Below are positions 1 to 5,842 of a DNA stretch of 6,953 bases, piece after piece. The notes under the pieces were generated by a model. That model had not been told where the DNA came from. It made no database searches and worked only from the letters and a program-made list of their open reading frames with translations. The translations under genes were made by a program, and so were the position numbers. This stretch comes from Oscillospiraceae bacterium (GTDB taxonomy: Bacteria; Bacillota; Clostridia; Oscillospirales; Ruminococcaceae), in assembly GCA_031281115.1 (NCBI GenBank), contig JAITFV010000220.1, positions 1 to 6,953 of the forward strand, read 5' to 3'. Numbering within the stretch: the first letter of the stretch is position 1; every line of letters starts with the position of its first letter.

Positions 1-483
1 TCCAAATAGTTGTGATTTGTGCGAGTGTGCAAGACAAATTGCCACTGCGAGCGCATCCGCTGCGTCGTCGGGCTTCGGAATAACGTCCAGCGTGAGAATC
101 CGCGCCGTCATCTCCTGAACCTGCTTTTTATCCGCTTTGCCGTAACCTGTAACCGCCGATTTAACTTGAAGCGGCGTGTATTCGATGATGTTAATCCCGC
201 GTGTTTTCGCCGTCAGAATTATTACTCCGCGAGCCTGCGCAACGTCAATCGCGGTTTTCTGGTTGGTTGTAAAAAATATTTTTTCGAGCGACATATATTC
301 GGGTTTGTATTCGTTGAGTATTGTTGATAAATCAAGGTAAATCTCCTCAAGCCGTGCAGCGAAGTCCGTCCCCGATTTTGTGCGAATAACGCCGTAGGCA
401 GGCGTTTTGAACTGTCCCCGAGCATAGTCAACCACGCCGTACCCCACAATTGCGTATCCCGGGTCAATCCCGATAATCCTCAT
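1..483 (-). CDS. ruvC: RuvC, crossover junction endodeoxyribonuclease (3' end cut by window edge)
   Basis: Cytoplasmic Holliday-junction resolvase: a Mg-dependent, RNase H-fold nuclease that cuts four-way junctions symmetrically together with RuvAB during recombination and repair. The frame is open for 161 codons from the ATG to the window edge, and the family is usually about 160-175 residues, so only a short C-terminal tail is missing. The protein starts MRIIGIDPG and ends with DDAADALAVAICLAH. The four acidic active-site residues expected for the family are visible at D7, E67 (in SLEKIF), D140 and D143. The Q-A-R-G stretch (83-86) and the GYGKADKKQVQ segment (113-123) also match E. coli RuvC. 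No Shine-Dalgarno sequence precedes the ATG. Instead a 17-base A tract begins two bases upstream, which is odd. It diverges from the apbE operon. The identification is secure; the true end is not visible. Confidence 0.96.
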   Translation of the reverse strand, partial: MRIIGIDPGYAIVGYGVVDYARGQFKTPAYGVIRTKSGTDFAARLEEIYLDLSTILNEYKPEYMSLEKIFFTTNQKTAIDVAQARGVIILTAKTRGINIIEYTPLQVKSAVTGYGKADKKQVQEMTARILTLDVIPKPDDAADALAVAICLAHSHKSQLFG

Positions 484-484
484 G

Positions 485-501
485 TTTTTTTTTTTTTTTT
501 T
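485..501 (-). repeat. 17-base homopolymer A tract in the ruvC leader
   Basis: The plus strand shows 17 consecutive T, so the ruvC transcript would carry A17 ending two bases before its ATG, where a Shine-Dalgarno site should be. Such a tract can slip in replication or transcription, and A-rich leaders can aid ribosome entry. An assembly or sequencing length error in the homopolymer is also possible. Confidence 0.9.
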
Positions 502-517
502 ACAATTTAACTAAATC

Positions 518-546
518 AGTATATCATAAATTGCGCACTTTTGCAA
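518..546 (-). promoter_or_regulatory. Candidate sigma-A promoter for ruvC
   Basis: Read on the minus strand, a -35 box TTGCAA (541-546, 4 of 6 matches to consensus) and a -10 box TATACT (518-523, 5 of 6) are separated by exactly 17 bp. Transcription would start near 510-512 and give a leader of about 28 bases that consists mostly of the A tract. Assigned by inspection only. Confidence 0.55.
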
Positions 547-585
547 ATAAAAAATAAACTTTTCTGCTTTTTATACATAATTCAC

Positions 586-614
586 TTGAAATTTTCTTAA
601 GTTTAGTGTAAAAT
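586..614 (+). promoter_or_regulatory. Candidate sigma-A promoter of the apbE operon
   Basis: TTGAAA (586-591) and TAAAAT (609-614), each 5 of 6 to consensus, are spaced by 17 bp. The predicted start of transcription, about 7 bases after the -10 box, falls at or next to the apbE ATG at 621. The mRNA would thus be leaderless or nearly so, in keeping with the lack of a Shine-Dalgarno sequence before that ATG. It is the only good plus-strand promoter seen ahead of the six-gene operon. Confidence 0.55.
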
Positions 615-620
615 TAAAAG

Positions 621-1613
621 ATGAAGTTCAAAATTCTTTCTTTACTGCTCGCATTGACTTTAAACGGCTGCGGTATATTTAACGAATCAAGCGAATCGCC
701 GCCTACGCTGAACCGCACTGATTACGCTCTCGGGACATACATTACTGTCAAAACTCCGGATATTCCGGTAACGGCAGCTTCGGCTCTCGACAAAGCTTTT
801 GCCCGTTTGTTCGGGATTGAAATGATTGCAAGCGCGAAAAATCCTGAAAGCGAGCTGTTTTACGTTAATGAAAACGCTTATGGGCGCGATATTATTGTTT
901 CGGACGAGTTGTACTCGTTGCTTCACACAGGGCGATTTTATGCACAGCTTACGGACGGTGCATTCGATATTGCTTTGGGTTCCATTGTCGAATTATGGGG
1001 AATCGGCACAGAAAACGCCCGTGTCCCCGAAGCGTATGAAATCACAGAAGCTCTTGGAAACAGCGGCTTTGAGCAGCTTGTGCTGAGCGAGGGAGAGCGC
1101 ACGGTGCGTTTCCTGCGGGAAGGACTCAGAATCGACCTTGGTGCAATTGCCAAAGGTTACGCCGCTAATGAAATGAAGCGGGTTTTAGTCGAAAGTGGCG
1201 TGACCGATGCAATTCTTGATTTGGGCGGCGACATAGTAGTTATCGGTTCAGACCGGCGAATCGGCATTGCAGACCCGCGGAATTCTGCAGAAATTTGCGC
1301 AATTGTAACGATTTCGGATAAAGCTGTCATGACAAGCGGCGATTACGAGCGGTTTTTCGATGAAAACGGCGTACATTATCATCATATTTTTGACGGAACG
1401 ACGGGTTTTTCTGCTGACAGCGGGATTATCTCTGCGACTGTAATTTTTGAATGTGCAATGATTTCAGATGTGCTCTCAACTGCGTTTTTTGTGATGGGTG
1501 TCGAACGCGCCGTTGAATTCGCCGCTACGATGCCCGAAATCGGCTACATCCTAATTGACAACGAAATGAATTTTTATTATTCGGAGAACATCGAAATTGA
1601 AATTATTAACTAA
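621..1613 (+). CDS. apbE: ApbE family FAD:protein FMN transferase, lipoprotein
   Basis: Transfers FMN from FAD to a Ser/Thr of extracytoplasmic target proteins with Mg; it acts outside the cytoplasmic membrane. The 330 residues match the usual family length. A lipoprotein signal peptide is visible: positively charged start, hydrophobic stretch 5-15, lipobox LNGC with C17 as the lipidated residue. Family motifs appear in order: ALGTYITV (36-43), TDGAFDIALG (111-120) then LWGIG, DLGAIAKGYA (172-181), LDLGGDI (199-205), TSGDYERFF (238-246), HHIFDGTTG (254-262) and SDVLSTAFF (282-290), where D283 and T287 are the expected metal/FAD-site residues. The start is set by the signal peptide; only AAAAG precedes it, so no convincing Shine-Dalgarno. 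The end overlaps the next gene by 17 bp. With the two following genes it resembles the flavinylation part of an extracellular electron transfer locus. No obvious acceptor protein is encoded nearby. Confidence 0.95.
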   Translation: MKFKILSLLLALTLNGCGIFNESSESPPTLNRTDYALGTYITVKTPDIPVTAASALDKAFARLFGIEMIASAKNPESELFYVNENAYGRDIIVSDELYSLLHTGRFYAQLTDGAFDIALGSIVELWGIGTENARVPEAYEITEALGNSGFEQLVLSEGERTVRFLREGLRIDLGAIAKGYAANEMKRVLVESGVTDAILDLGGDIVVIGSDRRIGIADPRNSAEICAIVTISDKAVMTSGDYERFFDENGVHYHHIFDGTTGFSADSGIISATVIFECAMISDVLSTAFFVMGVERAVEFAATMPEIGYILIDNEMNFYYSENIEIEIIN

Positions 1614-1977
1614 ACAAAATATTGTATTTTTCTGCATAATTGCTTTCGTTTTTGCGGTTTCGGTTGTTTCGTGGTTTATTATTAGAAATATAAAAATCGA
1701 AAATCCTGTCGTCGAAATTTACAAGAACGGCGAATTAACTCACAAAATTGAACTTACTTCGGACAAACTTGATTTCACTATAATTGATGACAATAGCAAT
1801 GTGATTTTTGTCGGGCATAAAGTAGGTGTTATTCATGCCGACTGCCCGGATAAAATCTGCGTGAATACAGGTTTTATTGACAGCGGTGTTTTTCCGATTA
1901 TCTGCCTGCCTAACCGCCTTGAAATCCGAATTACAGACGGAGAAAACGAACTGCGGCTTGATGCAGTTGCAAGGTGA
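1597..1977 (+). CDS. NusG domain II-containing membrane-anchored protein (EetA-like)
   Basis: A 126-residue protein with one N-terminal transmembrane segment (about 8-30) followed by a small beta-rich extracytoplasmic domain. The domain shows the NusG-II family signature: HADCPDKICVNTG (80-92), then a short gap, then IICLPNRLEI (101-110). The three cysteines C83, C88 and C103 are the family's conserved set. From established knowledge, proteins of this type are found next to Gx transporters and ApbE, and EetA of Gram-positive electron transfer loci appears to belong to this group. The molecular role is unknown; it is not a transcription elongation factor. The start is TTG at 1597, preceded by GGAGA (1583-1587) at a spacing of 9, and it overlaps apbE by 17 bp, which suggests translational coupling. 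The domain assignment is firm; the EetA equivalence is inferred from context. Confidence 0.88.
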   Translation: MKLLTKQNIVFFCIIAFVFAVSVVSWFIIRNIKIENPVVEIYKNGELTHKIELTSDKLDFTIIDDNSNVIFVGHKVGVIHADCPDKICVNTGFIDSGVFPIICLPNRLEIRITDGENELRLDAVAR

Positions 1978-1981
1978 TTTT

Positions 1982-2521
1982 ATGAAAACGAACACGAAAA
2001 AGCTCACTCTGACTGCATTATTTGCGGTGGTAGCACTCATTATTTTTATTGTAGAAGCGCAAATCCCGCTTCCTGTGCATATCCCCGGATTGAAACTCGG
2101 GCTCGCGAATATAATAACTTTATTTATGCTTTTCCTTGGCGGTTTTTGGAAAGTGCGTGATGTGCTGTTAGTTTTGCTCGTGCGGATTCTGCTCGCGGCA
2201 CTCATCGCAGGAAACCCTGTGGGGCTTCTCTACAGCTTCACCGGCGGGATTCTGTCACTGCTTGTTATGTTTGCAATGAAAGCGGCATTTAAAGGCGCGG
2301 CGATTCCTGTAATCAGCGTCGCGGGCGCGGTTGCCCATAATATAGGGCAGATTGCGGCGGTTATGCTTGTTTGGCAGAGCGCGAGCGTTTTGGTTTATCT
2401 GCCGGCTTTAATCGCCGGCGGCATAATAAGCGGCTTACTTACCGGCTTCGCAGTATATTTTCTGTTTAAAACACATCCGAAATTTATCGGTTTTTTAGGA
2501 GGTAAAAATGACATTCGATGA
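1982..2521 (+). CDS. Gx transporter family membrane protein (heptaprenyl diphosphate synthase component I-like, EetB-like)
   Basis: A 179-residue polytopic membrane protein with about five hydrophobic helices (9-25, 42-56, 59-77, 83-100, 107-131 and 136-163 are candidate spans). Features typical of the Gx / Hpre_diP_synt_I family are PGLKLGLANI (35-44) after the first helix, a charged KVRD turn (57-60), R68 within helix three, NPVGLLYSFTGG (78-89) and AVAHNIGQI (116-124). Despite the old family name it is not thought to be a prenyl synthase; it looks like a transporter S-component, and EetB of flavin-based electron transfer loci is of this type. The substrate is unknown. The start at 1982 is chosen because AAGGTGAT (1971-1978) lies just upstream and because it follows the previous stop by 4 bp; an in-frame extension to 1877 would run over the previous gene. 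Its last 14 bp overlap the next gene. Confidence 0.88.
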   Translation: MKTNTKKLTLTALFAVVALIIFIVEAQIPLPVHIPGLKLGLANIITLFMLFLGGFWKVRDVLLVLLVRILLAALIAGNPVGLLYSFTGGILSLLVMFAMKAAFKGAAIPVISVAGAVAHNIGQIAAVMLVWQSASVLVYLPALIAGGIISGLLTGFAVYFLFKTHPKFIGFLGGKNDIR

Positions 2522-3515
2522 TTTAAGAAGTTTCTTGGAAAAAAAGAATCGCCGCAGCGCGATTTTGGACGAGGATTTTAAGCTGCTTTGGGATAAGGAC
2601 GGCTTCTTTGGTTCCTGGAAGATCAACTTCCCGGACAGGGAAGATTTCTTCGACAAAAAAGAAGTTATAATCTCGCTCGGAAGCGACAAAGCGAAAATCC
2701 CCATCAGCATAACTAAATACACGCTTTCCGACGGTGAAACCCGCTATGTTTGCGAGGCTTTCGACAGAGATATTTTAGCCGAGCTATTGTCAAAATCGGA
2801 AATATCGAAGCTGCTGAGCGATTATCTCGCAGACATAAATAATAAAGTTCATGCAATTAATCACTTTGCCGACACGTGTGTTTTGAGTAAATTAGTGCAA
2901 AGCGATGAGGCTCTGCTCGCTAATTACAAAAATCAGGCGAGCGCATCGTATGATTTGCTGGCGCTCAGCACGAACCTCGGCTATTATTTCAACACATTTT
3001 CGTATTCGGATAACAGTAAAATTGATATTTACAAGACAATCGACAACCTTGTAAAAAAGTGCAATGAGTTGCTCGGTTATTCGGCGGTTTCGCTGAGTTC
3101 AAAAGAGAGCGAGAAACTGGTAAAAATCCATGAACGTATATTTACGGTAGCATTTTTAAATTTAATTCAAAATGCGTTATTATACTCAAAAAGTGACAGT
3201 AAAATTGAAGTAAAAGTATTTTATGACAACACTCATGCAACGGTCAGCGTGACAAATGAAATTGACGGGAATACCCGTCCCGCTTATGAAAGCATAAGGC
3301 TCGGAATCGGGCTTCCGCTGATTGAACGAATCGTAACAAACGTAGGCGGGAAGGTATTTAACGAGCAGGAAGGCAGTACTTACAGAGCGCATATAACGCT
3401 GCCGCTCTACGTGAGGAGCGGAGTAGAAGAAGCCGTGTTTGAGCACGGAGCAACGGAATTTATAACTCAGGCAGCGAGATACATTCGCAGTTATCTCAAT
3501 CCATTTATTAAATAG
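2508..3515 (+). CDS. Soluble histidine-kinase-like ATPase with degenerate phosphoacceptor region
   Basis: A 335-residue protein with no signal peptide or membrane helix, so it is cytoplasmic. Residues 15-90 look like a weak PAS-type fold (AILDEDFKLLW, later a DGETRYVCEAFDRDI strand and turn). Residues 95-165 are helical, as expected of a dimerisation region. Residues 205-300 are a GHKL ATPase domain: N-box NLIQNALLYS (218-227, N222), a G1-like VTNEIDG (248-254) with Asn where Asp is usual, and a clear G2 box RLGIGLPLIERI (264-275). In the helical part LADINNKVHAI (107-117) aligns with the H-box, but Asn 111/112 sit where the phosphorylated His is expected; H115 and H118 are nearby alternatives. 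About 35 residues follow the ATPase domain. ATG 2508 has AGGAGG (2497-2502) at a spacing of 5 and overlaps the Gx gene by 14 bp. It may be a divergent kinase, a phosphatase or an adaptor for the two-component pair downstream. Confidence 0.75.
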   Translation: MTFDDLRSFLEKKNRRSAILDEDFKLLWDKDGFFGSWKINFPDREDFFDKKEVIISLGSDKAKIPISITKYTLSDGETRYVCEAFDRDILAELLSKSEISKLLSDYLADINNKVHAINHFADTCVLSKLVQSDEALLANYKNQASASYDLLALSTNLGYYFNTFSYSDNSKIDIYKTIDNLVKKCNELLGYSAVSLSSKESEKLVKIHERIFTVAFLNLIQNALLYSKSDSKIEVKVFYDNTHATVSVTNEIDGNTRPAYESIRLGIGLPLIERIVTNVGGKVFNEQEGSTYRAHITLPLYVRSGVEEAVFEHGATEFITQAARYIRSYLNPFIK

Positions 3516-3530
3516 GAGGTTCATATAAGT

Positions 3531-3602
3531 TTGAAACAAAATACAACTAAAACGGGGGAAACGTTGTTTTCATTTCTCGTTAGTGAAGAAAGGACTTTAT
3601 GA
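3531..3602 (+). CDS. Possible 23-codon small ORF ahead of the response regulator gene
   Basis: A perfect Shine-Dalgarno AGGAGGT (3514-3520) overlaps the stop codon of the previous gene. The first start codon after it is TTG 3531, 11 bases beyond the AGGAGG core, somewhat long. It opens a frame of 23 codons (beginning MKQNTTKTGETLF) that ends at TGA 3600-3602, only 4 bases before the ATG of the response regulator. The arrangement would suit a leader peptide that couples translation across the 91-bp gap. No family is recognised. Alternatively the strong site has no real coding partner. Confidence 0.3.
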   Translation: MKQNTTKTGETLFSFLVSEERTL

Positions 3603-3606
3603 AAAT

Positions 3607-4275
3607 ATGTACAAAATATTAATCGCAGATGATGAGCAGAAAATCAGAGAGGTTCTGCGCGAATATGCCGAGTTCGAGGGACACGAGGTTGAGGAGGCTG
3701 TTGACGGCATGCAGGTCGTGGAACTCATGAAAAGCAATACTTTCGATATCATAATTATGGATATTATGATGCCGCGGCTTGATGGTTTTTCCGCTTGTAA
3801 AGAAGTGAGGAAATTCAGCTCTACGCCTGTGTTAATGTTATCTGCGCGCGGCGAGGAATACGACAAGCTTTTCGGGTTTGAAATGGGAGCGGATGACTAT
3901 GTTGTGAAGCCGTTTTCGCCGAAAGAAGTGCTGGCGCGCGTACACGCGATTATCAAGCGCAATCAAACACAAGTCGCGCAAAATGATACGATTATTTATG
4001 AGGGACTTGAGATTAATTTCACTGCCCGAGATGTAAAAGTGGATGGCGAAAAGGTAGGTTTAACGCCGAAAGAATACGACTTGTTGTTCTACTTGGTCAG
4101 AAATAAAAACATCGCGCTTTCCCGCAATAAGCTGCTTGAAGCGGTTTGGGGGTATGACTTTTTCGGAGACGACAGAACGATTGACACTCATATAAAAATG
4201 CTGCGTAATAACCTCGGCGAATACAGGAAATATATAGTTACGTTAAGAGGAATGGGTTACAAGTTTGAGGTATAG
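3607..4275 (+). CDS. OmpR/PhoB-family DNA-binding response regulator
   Basis: Cytoplasmic transcription regulator of a two-component system, 222 residues, the usual length. The receiver domain (1-118) has the acidic pocket D8-D9, phosphoacceptor D52 in IIIMDIMMPRLDG, the switch residue S79 in LMLSARG, and K101 in VVKPFSP. The winged-helix domain (about 130-222) has GLTPKEYDLLFYLVRN, a recognition-helix region DDRTIDTHIKMLRNNLG and the closing wing RGMGYKFEV. The start at ATG 3607 gives the canonical MYKILIADDE N-terminus; GTG 3583 would add eight residues but has no suitable ribosome site. AAAGGA (3589-3594) precedes 3607 at a spacing of 12, so coupling to the small frame upstream is plausible. 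The partner is very likely the sensor kinase that follows. Target promoters are not known; the operon's own promoter is a natural candidate. Confidence 0.95.
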   Translation: MYKILIADDEQKIREVLREYAEFEGHEVEEAVDGMQVVELMKSNTFDIIIMDIMMPRLDGFSACKEVRKFSSTPVLMLSARGEEYDKLFGFEMGADDYVVKPFSPKEVLARVHAIIKRNQTQVAQNDTIIYEGLEINFTARDVKVDGEKVGLTPKEYDLLFYLVRNKNIALSRNKLLEAVWGYDFFGDDRTIDTHIKMLRNNLGEYRKYIVTLRGMGYKFEV

Positions 4276-4356
4276 CGGGGCATAATCTGCCGGATTTCGG
4301 CGTTTGCCGAAGCCGCTGCCGGGGCGATAGTATTTGTGATGAGGGCTTATTAATAT
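4276..4356 (+). other. Intercistronic spacer with a short hairpin
   Basis: This 81-bp gap is more GC-rich than its surroundings. It holds a perfect 6-bp stem, TTCGGC (4296-4301) and GCCGAA (4306-4311), around a GTTT loop. The stem is flanked by a direct repeat of TGCCGG (4288-4293 and 4317-4322). No T run follows, so it is not an intrinsic terminator; it could act on mRNA stability or relative expression of regulator and kinase. GAGGG (4341-4345) serves as ribosome site for the kinase gene. A promoter here is not convincing. Confidence 0.45.
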
Positions 4357-5781
4357 ATGTTCAAATTTATACATAGTATGCGGTTCCGGGTGTGGCTGAT
4401 TTTTATCGGATTCACAACAATTATACTCGGCTTTTTATATATAAATCAAATTATAATGCTTCCTAATTATTATACGTTTATAAAAACACAGGAAACCACA
4501 GGAACGGCGCGGGTTCTGGAGCGGAATTGGGATAATATTAATTTGATTGAGGAGATGCAGCGGTTCTCCCGCGAGCATGAAATGTTAATCATTATTAACA
4601 GGTACAGCGGCGGAGTGTTTACCAATCAGATGATTTCTGATTTTGATAATATGCAGAGCCGTATTTCGGGGGACTATTCTGTACCTGCGAAAGAAGTTCT
4701 GCTTAATGAAGTTTTAGAAAGCAGAGACGGTTCCGCAACTCACAGACTAAAAATCGACGGGCGGGAAGCACTGTGCTACGCAACACTTGTGGGTTCCGCT
4801 AATGATATACGCGGATTGATTGTAATTTACAGCTTTTTGCAACCTCTCGAAAACACGCAGGATATTCTGCAAAGTCAGTTTTTTCTTTCGGCGGCAGTGC
4901 TGTTTGCGATTGCTTTCCTTCTGTCGGCGTTTGTCGTACTTAACGTCTCTAATCCTATAATTAAAATTTCACGCAGCGCAAAAAAACTCACCACAGGCGA
5001 GTTTTACATGAACACAAAAGGAAGCGACTACGCCGAAATAAAAACACTTACAGAGAATCTCAACAAAGCTTCGCGTGAAATCTCGAAGACCGAAAACCTG
5101 CGCAAAGATCTCTTCGCGAATGTTTCGCATGACCTCAAAACTCCGCTGACAATGATAAAAGCTTACGCCGAGATGATTCGGGATTTATCCGGTGATAATC
5201 CCGAAAAACGCGAGAAGCACGTGCAGGTAATTATTGACGAGGCAGAACGGCTCAACAGCTTGGTTATAGATATGCTGGACTTATCGAAACTGCAAAGCGG
5301 TGTCGCCAAAAAAAATGTAACTTTCTTCAATTTTTCGATGCATTTGAGCGATGTTTTGGGTAGATTCAGTAATCTGTCGCGTGAACACGGAATTACGTTT
5401 GTGCCGGAAATTGAGAATAATCTGCTTATGAAAGCCGACGTTCCAAAAATAGAACAGGTCGTATATAATTTGATTAATAATGCGGTAAATCATACAAGTA
5501 AAGACGGAAAAGTAATTGTAAGATTATCAAAAAGAAAAGAAGCAATCGGACGTTTTGAAGTAAAAGATACAGGCGCCGGAATAGCGAAAGAAGAGCAGCC
5601 GTACATTTGGGAAAGGTATTACAAAGCGCAAAAATCGCAGTTCCATAAAAGAACTGCGGTAGGTACCGGAATCGGGCTTTCAATTGTCAAGAGCGTGATG
5701 GAGCTGCACGGATATTCCTATGGTGTGAGCAGTGCGCCCGGTAAAGGCAGTACTTTTTGGTTTGAGTTTCCGTGTGAATAA
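4357..5781 (+). CDS. Membrane sensor histidine kinase (HAMP-HisKA-HATPase)
   Basis: A 474-residue sensor kinase and the likely partner of the OmpR-type regulator upstream. Transmembrane helix one spans about 12-34 and helix two about 175-196, enclosing an extracytoplasmic sensor region of roughly 140 residues that I do not recognise. A HAMP linker (about 197-248) begins at VSNPI. The dimerisation domain has the H-box FANVSHDLKTPL with phosphoacceptor H258. The ATPase domain shows the N-box NLINNAVNHT (371-380), G1 DTGAGI (404-409), the F-box region YIWERYYK (416-423) and G2 GTGIGLSIVKS (436-446), ending GKGSTFWFEFP. All catalytic motifs are intact, unlike the soluble kinase-like protein earlier in the operon. 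It autophosphorylates with ATP and passes phosphate to the regulator. ATG 4357 follows GAGGG at a spacing of 11. It is the last gene before the terminator. The signal sensed is unknown; given the operon, an envelope redox or flavin-related cue is a guess. Confidence 0.95.
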   Translation: MFKFIHSMRFRVWLIFIGFTTIILGFLYINQIIMLPNYYTFIKTQETTGTARVLERNWDNINLIEEMQRFSREHEMLIIINRYSGGVFTNQMISDFDNMQSRISGDYSVPAKEVLLNEVLESRDGSATHRLKIDGREALCYATLVGSANDIRGLIVIYSFLQPLENTQDILQSQFFLSAAVLFAIAFLLSAFVVLNVSNPIIKISRSAKKLTTGEFYMNTKGSDYAEIKTLTENLNKASREISKTENLRKDLFANVSHDLKTPLTMIKAYAEMIRDLSGDNPEKREKHVQVIIDEAERLNSLVIDMLDLSKLQSGVAKKNVTFFNFSMHLSDVLGRFSNLSREHGITFVPEIENNLLMKADVPKIEQVVYNLINNAVNHTSKDGKVIVRLSKRKEAIGRFEVKDTGAGIAKEEQPYIWERYYKAQKSQFHKRTAVGTGIGLSIVKSVMELHGYSYGVSSAPGKGSTFWFEFPCE

Positions 5782-5812
5782 CTCTAACACTGCTATAGTA
5801 TAACTTGAAAAC

Positions 5813-5842
5813 AACCGGGCTAAAACAGTCCGGTTATTTTTT
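5813..5842 (+). terminator. Intrinsic terminator of the apbE-kinase operon, overlapping the convergent gene
   Basis: The stem AACCGGGC (5813-5820) pairs with GTCCGGTT (5828-5835), 8 bp including one G-U pair, around loop TAAAACA; ATTTTTT (5836-5842) follows. It lies 31 bp after the kinase stop. On the minus strand the same structure has one mismatch and a weaker tail (GTTTTC), so it may also stop the convergent protease transcript. The downstream arm encodes the last codons of that protease. Confidence 0.85.

Noticed and set aside
19..327. 102-codon plus-strand frame across the left end.
   Set aside because: It is antisense to ruvC, whose active-site residues are all visible on the minus strand.
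560..597. TTTTCT repeats at 560-565 and 592-597, 32 bp apart, as binding sites for the OmpR-type regulator.
   Set aside because: In such T-rich DNA two 6-base matches are expected by chance; no longer direct repeat is present.
1877..1981. Upstream extension of the Gx protein to an earlier ATG.
   Set aside because: It would overlap the NusG-II gene by about 100 bp and lose the well-placed AAGGTGAT site; the extra residues are not membrane-protein-like.
1735..2205. Long open frame of 156 codons antisense to the NusG-II and Gx genes.
   Set aside because: Low-complexity, unlike any family I know, no ribosome site, and both sense-strand genes are clear.
3583..3606. GTG 3583 as start of the response regulator.
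   Set aside because: No ribosome site at a proper distance, and receiver domains normally begin at the MYKILIADDE position.
4296..4311. Hairpin between regulator and kinase as an intrinsic terminator.
   Set aside because: Only 6 bp and not followed by a T run; the kinase downstream needs the same transcript.
4723..4740. DGSAT sequence in the extracytoplasmic part of the sensor kinase (residues 124-128), similar to an ApbE flavinylation site.
   Set aside because: The consensus needs D-x-x-[ST]-[GS]-A-[ST]. Here the Asp is two residues too close and there is no FMN-binding domain around it.
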